In this document: positions 45,792 to 53,790 of the stretch, in pieces
Position numbering within the stretch: the stretch's first letter is position 1
Layout of the letters: every line of letters starts with the position of its first letter
Origin: Polyangiaceae bacterium
GTDB lineage: Bacteria; Myxococcota_A; Polyangia; Polyangiales; Polyangiaceae
Direction of reading: 5' to 3'
Assembly: GCA_025937785.1 (NCBI GenBank)
Contig: JAICQQ010000033.1
Span: 1 to 55,596, forward strand
Length of the DNA: 55,596 nt
Made by a program: the position numbers and the translations under genes
Notes under the pieces: generated by a model
Told to the model about the DNA's origin: nothing
Seen by the model: the letters and a program-made list of their open reading frames with translations, nothing else
Databases searched by the model: none

Positions 45792-47158
45792 CGCAGCGAC
45801 GCCCCCAGCGCCGGGCTGCCACCCGCCGCGCTACCTGCGCCCTGCCGTAGCTGACCCGGAGCCTGGTCGTGGGGCGCAGCGTGTTCGTGCGGCGCGTCAT
45901 GATCGTGCGCGCCGCCATGATCGTGCGGCAGCACTCCGAGCGCAGCACGCTCCCGTTCGAACGTGGCAACGCGATGATAGAGGGCCGTGTTCCGCGTCAG
46001 CGCGACCAACCAATCCAAGATCGACGCCGCACGCTCCTTGTAGTCGAACTGTTTCGCGAGGTCTTTGCCCTTGATCCAGAGGTCCACCGCTTCGCCGATC
46101 TTGCCGAGGCGCCAGGCAGCCAGGCCACGCTTCTCCATCGCGTCGCATTTGGCGTAGGGGTTGGAGAGTTTGCCCGCCGCATCGTCGGCGTGCTTCAGGT
46201 AGCCCTCCGCCTCCTGGTTTCGCGAGAGCCCCAAGCACACCACGCCCGCGTTCATCGTGGCCTGCTGGAGCAACGGCAGATTCGCGCTTTCCAGGGCCTT
46301 CGCGATCGTCCGTTGGTAGAACTCCAGAGCTTCCTGGGGGCGTTGGGCTTGCCGCAACGTGTCCCCCGCCATGTCGAGGCAGAGCCCCTGCATCAGCAGG
46401 TCGCCCTTCTGCTCGAAGTAGTTGAAGCAAACTCCGCATTTCTCCAGCGCTTGCGCGAAGCGCCTGAAGCCGAAGTCCATCACGCCCAACATGAAGAAGG
46501 CGTTCATGCGCTCGTCCGCCGTCCGGTTCTTGTCCGACACGGTGTCGAGCAAGTTCTGAACCCAGCGCTCGTTGCTGAAGTCGAGCTCCATGACGAGCAC
46601 GCGCTCGTTCTTCGACTGGAAGAGCTCGGGCACCAAGAGCGGACGCTCGGCGTGATCGCGGAGTAAAAACCGGTGGCGTTCCATCCACGGTTCGACCTTT
46701 TCCAACGCCAGGAGCGGGGCGACCAACGCGCGATAGCCCTGAACATCCTGCAGCTCGGCCGGCAGCAGCCCCCACACGATCGTGGCGTCGCCGGGCAGAT
46801 GAGCGCCGCAGTGCTCGATTGCGGCCCGCAGCCGCTGTGCGGGCGGAGTGCGCGAGTCGTTGACCTCGAGCGGCAAGCTCGGCAACTGCGCCAGCCGTCG
46901 AGCAGCGAGTTCCGTGTTCAGAGCCTCCAGTTGCCCGCTGACCCTGAGCGCGATCGCGTCCATGTACGCGACGGCCGAGTTGCAAGTCTCTGGGTAGAAC
47001 AAGTAGTAGGTGTCCTCGTCTTGCCGATCCAGATTGGCGAGCACTCGATTCGGGACTATGATCGAGAGATCCGAGGCGCTCAGCACCAGCGTCGGGTAGT
47101 CGGGCTGGTCGATGAACTCACGCAGCGAGGCAAACAGTGCTTCTTCCTGACTTTCCAC
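45788..47158 (-). CDS. TPR-containing protein with His-rich tail; probable T6SS effector adaptor
   Basis: A 456-residue cytoplasmic protein starting at GTG (MESQEEALFASLREFI). The N-terminal 190 residues are alpha/beta with no clear family. From about 205 to 410 there are TPR-like helical pairs (AFFMLGVMDFGFRRFAQALEKCG, LDMAGDTLRQAQRPQEALEFYQ, EAVDLWIKGKDLAKQF). The end is a His/Asp/Ala tail (HDHGGAHDHDAPHEH and on) that could bind metal. It lies between vgrG/DUF6484 and rhs and is coupled to rhs by a stop-start overlap. Its place is that of an adaptor or chaperone loading Rhs onto VgrG, in the manner of DUF4123 or DUF1795 adaptors, though it is unlike those families. Role inferred from context. 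Confidence 0.78.
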   Translation of the reverse strand: MESQEEALFASLREFIDQPDYPTLVLSASDLSIIVPNRVLANLDRQDEDTYYLFYPETCNSAVAYMDAIALRVSGQLEALNTELAARRLAQLPSLPLEVNDSRTPPAQRLRAAIEHCGAHLPGDATIVWGLLPAELQDVQGYRALVAPLLALEKVEPWMERHRFLLRDHAERPLLVPELFQSKNERVLVMELDFSNERWVQNLLDTVSDKNRTADERMNAFFMLGVMDFGFRRFAQALEKCGVCFNYFEQKGDLLMQGLCLDMAGDTLRQAQRPQEALEFYQRTIAKALESANLPLLQQATMNAGVVCLGLSRNQEAEGYLKHADDAAGKLSNPYAKCDAMEKRGLAAWRLGKIGEAVDLWIKGKDLAKQFDYKERAASILDWLVALTRNTALYHRVATFERERAALGVLPHDHGGAHDHDAPHEHAAPHDQAPGQLRQGAGSAAGGSPALGASLR

Positions 47159-47170
47159 GCTCGCCTCGCA

Positions 47171-47818
47171 CTAGTTCAAGCGGATGGTTCGCGCGCGCAT
47201 GACGGAGTCGCCCTCTGTCCTGAACTCGATACCGCCGTCTCCCGCGTGGAGCTCGACGGTGTCGGCTCTGAGCCGGAGTGTGCGTGCCACTTTCAGCTCG
47301 AGGTTACCCTCCCCGAGTTGGAGCACCGGACCGTCAGGGCCCTGCGACGCCGTCAACAGCGCTTGACCTTCGTGTGAGAGCAAGCGCACGCTTTCCCCGG
47401 GACCCAGCCGCAGCTCACGCGTGTTCTGCAGATCTGGCTGCGCTCGCCGTGGCTCGCGACCTAACGCCCCAGTGACGATCCACTGGCTCCATCCGACGGG
47501 CAACGTCATCAGCACGCGATCGCCCTCGAGCAGCGACAGATGGCGCTCGCGTTGCACCCACCGCTCCACCTCCTTACCGTCCAACTCCAGCCAGCGCACC
47601 AGTACGCGACCCGATAGGTGCGGGTGATGTGTGTCGAGCACTTCCCCCACGGCCACACAGCCGCGCAAGCTGGTGTCATTCCGGGGGGTCGAGTGCGAGT
47701 GGGCGGCAGCTGCCGAACTGGGCGCGCCGCGACCGGTTGGCACCTGCGAGAGGCTCTGTTCCAACGCCGATTCGACCATGTCGCGCAACGTTTGCCCGTG
47801 GTCCTTCTGATGCTTCAT
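47171..47818 (-). CDS. DUF6484-like T6SS-associated protein
   Basis: A 215-residue protein, MKHQKDHGQTLRDMVESALEQ at its start. A Ser/Ala/His-rich stretch (about 30-48) leads to a beta-rich core: GCVAVGEVLDTHHPHLSGRVLVRWL, QRERHLSLLEGDRVLMTLPVGWSQWIVTGAL. The core reads like an OB-type or gp5-like fold and fits the DUF6484 group that I know from vgrG neighbourhoods. The C-terminus (about 140-215) is a series of short beta repeats (ELRLGPGESVRLLSHEGQALLTA, RTLRLRADTVELHAG) like VgrG tip sheets. It follows vgrG by 36 nt and precedes the TPR gene by 12 nt. It may extend or cap the VgrG spike. Confidence 0.75.
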   Translation of the reverse strand: MKHQKDHGQTLRDMVESALEQSLSQVPTGRGAPSSAAAAHSHSTPRNDTSLRGCVAVGEVLDTHHPHLSGRVLVRWLELDGKEVERWVQRERHLSLLEGDRVLMTLPVGWSQWIVTGALGREPRRAQPDLQNTRELRLGPGESVRLLSHEGQALLTASQGPDGPVLQLGEGNLELKVARTLRLRADTVELHAGDGGIEFRTEGDSVMRARTIRLN

Positions 47819-47854
47819 GACCCATGCGTCCCTTCTCGACTGAAAGCGGCCCGT

Positions 47855-50038
47855 CTATCCGATCTTGCAGACCGGACCGGTCGCGGTGAGCATGCCCTGA
47901 GCAGTCACGTTCACTTGCGATCCGTTGAGATCGGCGCTCGTCGACGCCAACGTCAACGTCGCGGTGGCGCCGGTGAGCGTCGTTGTTTTCCCTGCCGTGA
48001 CGTCGATCGTGCCTCCGCTGGCGATCGAGATGGTGTTCCCGCCCACCTTGAGCTCGATCTGGTCCGGCGCTTCGATCGTCACTTTGCCCCCATCGAGGGT
48101 GATGGTGGACTTTCCGTTCGTGAGCTTCGCGACCGAACCCTGCAGGTTCAGGATATTCGCCCCTTGCTTTGCTTCGTACTCCACGCTCGCGATGTGTTCG
48201 TACTTGCCCGTGACGGTGTTCTTCTTGCCCACGGACTCCACCGTCACCTCGTCGGGCCCCTTGATGGTGAGCTTGCGCGTAGCCCTGTAGGTACCTTCGT
48301 GAGCGTTGGTGATGGTCAGCGCGTCGGGGCCCGTGACGTTGACCGTGCGGGTGTCGTTGTAGCTCTCGGTGTCGGCTTTCTCGACCGTGATCGTGTTCGT
48401 CTTCGTCACCGAAAGCGAGCGATCGCCGCCCACCGTCACCGTGTCGGTCTCCGTAATGGTGGCCGAGCGGTTGTGTTTCACGGTCGTCTCCTGGTCGTTC
48501 TTGACCAGGGTGGTCATGTTCTTCTCCGCCTGGATGTGAAGCTCTTCCTCGCCCAGCTTGTCTTCGAAACGCAGCTCGTTGTAGTTCTCGATGCCGCCAC
48601 CCTTGGTGCTGTGACTCCTGATGCCGCTCTGCGTTTGGTTCTGCGGCAGGGTGTAGGGAGGCATGTTGTCGGCGTTGTAGAGACGCCCTGTGATCACGGG
48701 ACGATCGGGGTTGCCCTCGAGGAAGTCGACGATGACCTCTTGCCCGATGCGCGGAATGTGGATGCCACCCCAACCGCTGCCAGCCCACAGCTGCGAGACC
48801 CTCACCCAACACGAGCTGTTCTCGTCGAAGGTACCTTCTCGATCCCAGTAGAACTGCACCTTCACCCGGCCGTACTCGTCGGTCCAAATCTCTTGACCGC
48901 TCTGTCCGACGACCACGGCGGACTGGGGACCGTGAACCACGGGCTTCGGCGTGTTGCGCCCCACACGGAAGATCAGCTTCGCGTCGATGGCCCTGAGGCT
49001 CACGCGGAAACTCGGCTCTTCAGGCGCAGCGGTGGCGTCGATCAGTGATTCGTACCCCTCGGAGCGAATCGTGATGCTGGCGGCGGTCACCAGATACTCC
49101 TTGTTCTGATCCGCTCGAGGAAAGTCAGCCAACGTCATCAAGGCGCCGGCGTGAATCCCGCGCGCGTTGCCCTCTCCGCACACGATGTCGTGCTGCGCGA
49201 GCTCAGCCTGCAAGCGCACCTTGACCTGCTCGTCGGCTTGTTGGGTGTCAGCAAATTCTCCGGGATAGTCGAAGATTTCGTAGTCGCCGCCGGTGTACTC
49301 GCTGCCTGGTTGCAGCGTGGAGCTCAACTTGGCCTTGGGGGCCTGAAAGTCGTAGTCGGTGGCGGTGAAGGAGCCTGAGGTGATCTCGCGCACCAATCGC
49401 CACGAGTCGATGCGATCATCGACGGGGTGATCGTTCTTCTCGGCGAGGTACGGAATGGTCTCGTACCCCGGAAAGGGCTTGTGCGCGCTGTACGAATCCG
49501 AAAGCACCAAGGTGTGTTTGCCGTCGGCGTGCGTGAAGTAGTAGTAGATCCCCTCTTGCTCCATGATACGGCTGACGAAGTTGAAGTCAGACTCGCGGTA
49601 CTGAACCAAGTATTCCCAGGTGCGGTACTCGCTCGTCAGCGAGTCTTCGAAGTCACTGAAGCCGTGCTCGCGGAACAGGGTCTTGATCACGTCCGGAACG
49701 GTCTTGTTCTGGAAAATACGACAATTACTGCGCCGACTCATCAGCCACAGCCAAGGCATGAGCGTCGCCCGATAGCAAACGTAGCGCCCGAGCGTACCGA
49801 CCTGTACGAAGCGCCGGACGATTCCGGTGAACTCTCGAAGCTGCGCGTTCGGAAGCTCCAGCTCGACCACGATCATCTGCCCCAGCAACTGGGTGAGATC
49901 GATCTGCTCGTCCGTCGACAGCAAGTCGACTTCGTACTCGAACGGCTGTCCCAGCGACTCGGTGCAGTCCATCGAGAAGAAGAGCAGCACATCGTCGCCC
50001 AGGGGCGTCGAGACCCGTGCGGTTCGCAAGAGCGTCAT
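47855..50038 (-). CDS. vgrG: Type VI secretion spike protein VgrG
   Basis: A 727-residue trimeric spike protein that tips the T6SS tube. The gp27-like part (about 1-370) includes LGQPFEYEVDLLS, FTGIVRRFVQVG and YLVQYRESDFNFVSRIMEQEGIYYYFTH; the gp5 OB-fold follows (about 380-480) with WTDEYGRVKVQFYWDREG and SSCWVRVSQLWAGSGWGGIHIPRIGQEVIVDFLEGNPDRPVITG. A C-terminal beta-helix (about 520-727) of short TxTVxG-like repeats has no separate toxin domain. The ATG at 50038 has a GAGGTGAC ribosome site; the open extension to 50116 was rejected. First gene of a leftward cargo operon; no sheath, baseplate or ATPase genes are in the window, so it depends on a T6SS encoded elsewhere. Confidence 0.96.
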   Translation of the reverse strand: MTLLRTARVSTPLGDDVLLFFSMDCTESLGQPFEYEVDLLSTDEQIDLTQLLGQMIVVELELPNAQLREFTGIVRRFVQVGTLGRYVCYRATLMPWLWLMSRRSNCRIFQNKTVPDVIKTLFREHGFSDFEDSLTSEYRTWEYLVQYRESDFNFVSRIMEQEGIYYYFTHADGKHTLVLSDSYSAHKPFPGYETIPYLAEKNDHPVDDRIDSWRLVREITSGSFTATDYDFQAPKAKLSSTLQPGSEYTGGDYEIFDYPGEFADTQQADEQVKVRLQAELAQHDIVCGEGNARGIHAGALMTLADFPRADQNKEYLVTAASITIRSEGYESLIDATAAPEEPSFRVSLRAIDAKLIFRVGRNTPKPVVHGPQSAVVVGQSGQEIWTDEYGRVKVQFYWDREGTFDENSSCWVRVSQLWAGSGWGGIHIPRIGQEVIVDFLEGNPDRPVITGRLYNADNMPPYTLPQNQTQSGIRSHSTKGGGIENYNELRFEDKLGEEELHIQAEKNMTTLVKNDQETTVKHNRSATITETDTVTVGGDRSLSVTKTNTITVEKADTESYNDTRTVNVTGPDALTITNAHEGTYRATRKLTIKGPDEVTVESVGKKNTVTGKYEHIASVEYEAKQGANILNLQGSVAKLTNGKSTITLDGGKVTIEAPDQIELKVGGNTISIASGGTIDVTAGKTTTLTGATATLTLASTSADLNGSQVNVTAQGMLTATGPVCKIG

Positions 50039-50388
50039 GTCACCTCGTGGCCGCCGAGCGATTGGCACCGGCAACCAATGCGGAGTGTAGACACCTACCC
50101 CGACACCGTCTACCAATTACATCACTATCCAATCACAAACTTCGCACCGCCGTGCCAACGTGAACCCGCCCACCGGAACTGACGATCGCATGGGACTTCC
50201 TTGCGCTACAACGCACGCCCATGCGTCCCATGACTGCTCGCACGATTAACGCTCGAGCACGAACGTTCCATCCGCCGCCCGCGAACACGCGTGCAAGGCA
50301 CACCGGGGCCCACCCGTCAAGGCAACCGGGTGCCACTCATGCCTGCCGGTGCCGTCAAGCCACCGGCGTACCAGTCAAGCCAGTGCGG
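50039..50388. other. Upstream region of vgrG
   Basis: 350 nt with no credible gene. Positions about 50105-50140 are AT-rich relative to the surroundings and could hold the leftward promoter of the vgrG operon. The remainder shows no hairpin or repeat that I would call. Confidence 0.4.
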
Positions 50389-50813
50389 TCACGGGAGCCG
50401 CGCGATGAAGGCTTCCGTCACCCCGTCATGAGTCGCGTAACCCACGCAGGTACGACCGTCAGCCGAGATGCCCTCGACGAACTCGTCACTCCAGCCGCTC
50501 AGGTCGGCGCCGGCCTCTGCGAGCGCTTCGAAGAGTTCACGCGTGCCGTTCGTGGCGTCCCAGATGAAGGGCCCGGAGTTGAACACGAACAGCCGCCCGG
50601 CGATGACCGAGCCGTCGTGGTTGGTCGCGTGGACCCTGGTGCCGAACGACAGGCTCTGAGCCTTGGTCGAGCCCCCCCAACGCACGGCGCATCGGTGCCG
50701 CCGCTGTCTTCGCTAGGGCCGTAAATGACCGAGCCATCGCCGCTGATCACGTCGGCCAAGGCAGTCACTTCGCAGTTTGGGCGTGCGGGGGTCTGACAAG
50801 CGCTCACCCTCAA
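50389..50813 (-). pseudogene. Frameshifted HAF-repeat protein fragment
   Basis: Two overlapping minus-strand frames join into one HAF-repeat sequence. The first (from about 50813) gives ALADVISGDGSVIYGPSEDSGGTDAP; the second (to 50389) gives RWGGSTKAQSLSFG... NHDGSVIAGRLFVFNSGPFIWDATNG... VEGISADGRTCVGYATHDG. The frame changes next to a run of seven G (minus strand, near 50675). HAF repeats are propeller-like modules of secreted proteins. It is too short for a whole protein and lacks a signal peptide, so it is a decayed remnant or carries a sequencing error in the G run. Confidence 0.5.
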
Positions 50814-50972
50814 CCGGGCAGTGGAGATGGAAGGTTGAATTTTGTGATGCGCCTTTAGCCTCGCGGCCGTTGTGCACGGATGGCCGAGATGGTGGCTTCA
50901 GGTAACCATAACGAAAGCTTCGCGGCTCGCGCGACTCGGCGCTAGGGTAAGCGGGCTCGGAACACCGTAACT

Positions 50973-52064
50973 ATGACTCATGCCCGCTTGCCCTCCTATA
51001 TTCTAACGCTGGCCGCAGGAACGTTCGCTGCAGCTGGCTGCGCGTCCAACGAATCTGGCTCTTCTAGCGACGGGACTAGCCCGATGCAGACGGCGACAGG
51101 AAACCCCATGACAGCCAGTGGCATTGCCAGCGGCACGCACACGAGCAGCGTGGGCACTACTAGCGGGGCCGCCACCGCCTCTGCTGGCGATACGGGCTCC
51201 GTCGTCACAACCGGAGCCGGAACAACACAGGGCATGGCTAGCAGCACATCCGTGGGTGGTGCGACCGCCACCGGCATCGGGGCCACGGACAGCAACGTGG
51301 CGTCGAGCAGCACGTCGAGCGGAGACGTCAACGTTACTGGGTCTGGCGGCATCGGCGGCAGCACGACGACGGGTGGCTCGGGCGGGAGCGGCGGCGGAGC
51401 AGGCGAGGCCTGTCCCGCTACGGCAACTTTCTGCTCCGGATTCGAGTCCTCGGGACTACCGGACGGGGCGGTGTACAACCGCAACGGTGCGCCGTCAGAA
51501 TGGACTGTCGACTTCGAGGTCGATTCGACCGTGAAGTACGCAGGTAACTCGTCGCTGCGAGTGCGCTCGGAAAGCGAGAACACTGGCAGCGCCTACAAGA
51601 TGCTGGCAGTCCCCGCACCCGGCGCCGCATTCTGGGTGCGATTCTACCTTCGAAGCGATGTCGAGATCGGCAGCGACAAGCACAACGTGTTTGCCGAGGC
51701 TGCAGACGGCACAGGCACGAATGCCTCAGATTACGTAGAGTTCGCCGAGGACGTGGGGGTAGCGTTCAATTCGAACGACAGCGTGCGTTGGCCCGACGGC
51801 TTCGGCCGTCTGATGACCGGAGACACCATGCCCTATACTCTCGCAGCGAACGAGTGGCACTGCATAGAGCTGTCGTTCGACGGGCAAAATCGAGTGCAGG
51901 TGCTCCATGTCAATGACACCGAGCTCATCAACGCAAGCGAGTTTCCCGCGGCGACCAAAGCTTTCACCACCTTCAAGTTCGGCTACAACGCCTTGAACGG
52001 CGGTGTACGCAACACCTGGTACGACGAAGTCGCCGTGGCACCGGATCGCATCGGGTGCTTGTGA
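50973..52064 (+). CDS. Cip1-like secreted lipoprotein, copy 2
   Basis: A 363-residue protein. The lipoprotein signal is YILTLAAGTFAAAGCASNE (Cys about 23), then a Thr/Ser/Gly linker of about 120 residues. The mature domain starts CPATATFCSGFESSGLPDG and ends WYDEVAVAPDRIGC, the same frame as the lipoprotein at 36937-38019, with matching inner strands (SSLRVRSES, AAFWVRFYLRSD, NEWHCIELSFDGQNRVQVLHVN). It therefore belongs to the same Cip1-like, concanavalin-type group and may bind or cut a plant polysaccharide. It precedes a region rich in broken genes. No clear Shine-Dalgarno sequence is seen before the ATG. Confidence 0.72.
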   Translation: MTHARLPSYILTLAAGTFAAAGCASNESGSSSDGTSPMQTATGNPMTASGIASGTHTSSVGTTSGAATASAGDTGSVVTTGAGTTQGMASSTSVGGATATGIGATDSNVASSSTSSGDVNVTGSGGIGGSTTTGGSGGSGGGAGEACPATATFCSGFESSGLPDGAVYNRNGAPSEWTVDFEVDSTVKYAGNSSLRVRSESENTGSAYKMLAVPAPGAAFWVRFYLRSDVEIGSDKHNVFAEAADGTGTNASDYVEFAEDVGVAFNSNDSVRWPDGFGRLMTGDTMPYTLAANEWHCIELSFDGQNRVQVLHVNDTELINASEFPAATKAFTTFKFGYNALNGGVRNTWYDEVAVAPDRIGCL

Positions 52065-52092
52065 TCGGGTCGCCCGTCCTGGCACGAAAGCC

Positions 52093-52239
52093 TCAGGGGT
52101 CGGACTCGTTCAGCCCCTCGATGAGCTTGAGCGCGTAGACCAGCTCGTCGGGGATGCACCCCACAACGAGCATTGGGTATTCGACCTGAGTGACGAACTC
52201 ATCCAGATGCTCCCTCAGCGCTTCGGTCTTCCGTCTCAT
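52093..52239 (-). CDS. Small hypothetical protein (48 residues) beside a vgrG remnant
   Basis: An ATG-started frame encoding MRRKTEALREHLDEFVTQVE and then YPMLVVGCIPDELVYALKLI, ending NESDP. The composition (charged amphipathic helix, hydrophobic strand with Cys, second helix) looks like real protein. It reads in the same direction as, and 44 nt after, the broken vgrG 3' end, so it may be what is left of that cargo operon. The ribosome site is weak (GCGAGG, very close). Function unknown. Confidence 0.4.
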   Translation of the reverse strand: MRRKTEALREHLDEFVTQVEYPMLVVGCIPDELVYALKLIEGLNESDP

Positions 52240-52283
52240 GGCCTCGCTCTCAGCTCACCGAACCTCATCGCGTGCGGCCAGGC

Positions 52284-52577
52284 TCAGTTGAGCTTGATCA
52301 TGGCGCCCATCACGTCCACTCCGCTTTGCCCAGAGATGCCCACCTTGGGACCGCTCACCGTGGCGCCACTTCCGTCGAGAGCACACGATGCCTTGGCACC
52401 CGTCACAGTCGCCGCGCTGATGGCGGTCACGTAATCGTTCCGGCGCTCGCAATCTTGACGGTGTTGCCGCCGACCTTCAGCTCGATTTCCTCCGGTGCCT
52501 CGATGGTGATCTTGCCGCCGTTGAGCGTGATCGTCGACTTGCCGTTCGTCACCTTGGCCATCGCACCCTCGAGCGTG
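52284..52577 (-). pseudogene. Remnant of a second vgrG (3' end), frameshifted and truncated
   Basis: Minus-strand frame 1 (52577 to about 52440) reads LEGAMAKVTNGKSTITLNGG... IEAPEEIELKVGGNTVKIASAGTI, closely matching the beta-helix of the intact VgrG (GSVAKLTNGKSTITLDGG... IEAPDQIELKVGGNTISIASGG). The frame then shifts and continues VTAISAATVTGAKASCALDG... VMGAMIKLN to a stop. The 5' part of the gene is missing; homology ends exactly where an insertion-sequence end begins (52577). Confidence 0.75.
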
Positions 52578-52710
52578 ATCGCTGAAGAATCTGAGCACGA
52601 CAAGTCTTGAACATTCGACCGGAATGGGCGACATCGGGGCCATGCTCGCCACGTTCGTCGCCCGGGTTCGATCCGTGGCCCGGCGCGTGGCGACTTCCAT
52701 TTCGACGACG
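52577..52710 (+). mobile_element. Truncated insertion-sequence left end (copy A)
   Basis: 134 nt, starting GATCGCTGAAGAATCTG, matches 55305-55439 at roughly 85-90% identity by hand alignment. It holds the IS end and the first codons of the transposase (MLATFVARVRSVARRVATSI from the ATG at 52643) and then loses the match abruptly after 52710. It abuts the broken vgrG. Confidence 0.72.
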
Positions 52711-53050
52711 TCTTGGATTGGCATCCGTGCGGGCCGTCAACTGTTCCTGTGCGACCGAGCCGAGCGTCGATCTGGAAGTCTTCACCGCGCGGCTTGTTAA
52801 TACCGCTGTGTCAACCTGACGGTAGACACGCGTAAGACAGCACGCTTGCCGCGACTTTCAACGCGTGCGCCGACGCACAGCAAACTTGAAGTCCAGGCCG
52901 CATTGCGAGAGACCGACGCTGCGAGTGCGGGCGCTGCGGTTGCCCGATACTCACGGCCGCGGGCGCGCGACCGCTAGGAGCATAGATCGCGCCGCCCAAG
53001 CATGCAGCGCTGCCTGGCGCTTCCCAGCGTTTTCGGCTAAGGTCACTGGC
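52711..53050. other. Non-coding stretch after the truncated IS end
   Basis: 340 nt between the IS remnant and the frameshifted lipoprotein. Open frames cross it, but none has a start signal or recognisable protein features. I see nothing else in it. Confidence 0.35.
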
Positions 53051-53772
53051 GTGCTGAGTCGCTCCGTCATAGCCCATACTCGCTTAGCTTCGCAGTTTTG
53101 GCTCGTGGCCTGCGCGAAAACGACGAGGAACACCGTAACTGAGAATAACATTGGTACCGGCGGTGCGGCGGGACAAGGTGCGATGGATGGCGAGGGCGCG
53201 GGTGGTTCGAGCTTCGGCGACACGATGACTGTCAACGGTGGCACCTCGACGGGCGGCAACGGCGGCACCTCGACGGGCGGCAACGCCAGCACGAACTCAG
53301 GCGGCGTGGCCGGTGCGACCGACGGTGGCTCCGGTGGCCTTGGCACAGGCGGCGGATCGGGTGCCGCAGCGGGCGGTTCGGGAAGTGGCGCGAATGGATC
53401 GGTCGCCGGCGGGTTTGGGGGATCCGATGGAGGGACAGAAGCCAGCGCCGGAAGCGGTGGTGGGAATCCAGACTCGTGCGACGTGCCCAATGGTAGTGCT
53501 GGCAAATGCACTCCCATTTGTCCCTGCAAAAGCGGGGAAGGGTGTGCATTGAGGACACCGATTGCGACGACACACTCGTGTGTGTCGAAGACGCTGGTAG
53601 CAAGTTCGGCTTCACGGGCAATGCCTGTCTACCGAGCCACTGCGATAACGACACGACCGATGGGGACGGTCACCCTCGAGACCGCCACAGGACTCGGACG
53701 CGGCGGCGCTGTGATCGTGGGGACGGGGTCCAGTCAGGAATTGAGGTGGGTTGGATGGTGGAGTTGCTCTGA
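53051..53772 (+). pseudogene. Frameshifted lipoprotein gene
   Basis: From GTG 53051 the frame gives a signal-like N-terminus (LASQFWLVACAKT), then a long Gly/Ser/Thr linker and the start of a Cys domain (PDSCDVPNGSAGKCTPICPC). Near 53539, at GGGGAAGGG, the sensible reading moves to another frame: VCIEDTDCDDTLVCVEDAGS, then FGFTGNACLPSHCDNDTTDGDG. After about 53665 neither frame is convincing, so a second lesion is likely. It resembles the Cys-rich surface lipoproteins elsewhere in the window. Confidence 0.55.
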
Positions 53773-53790
53773 ACAGGTCTGGAGCGAATC

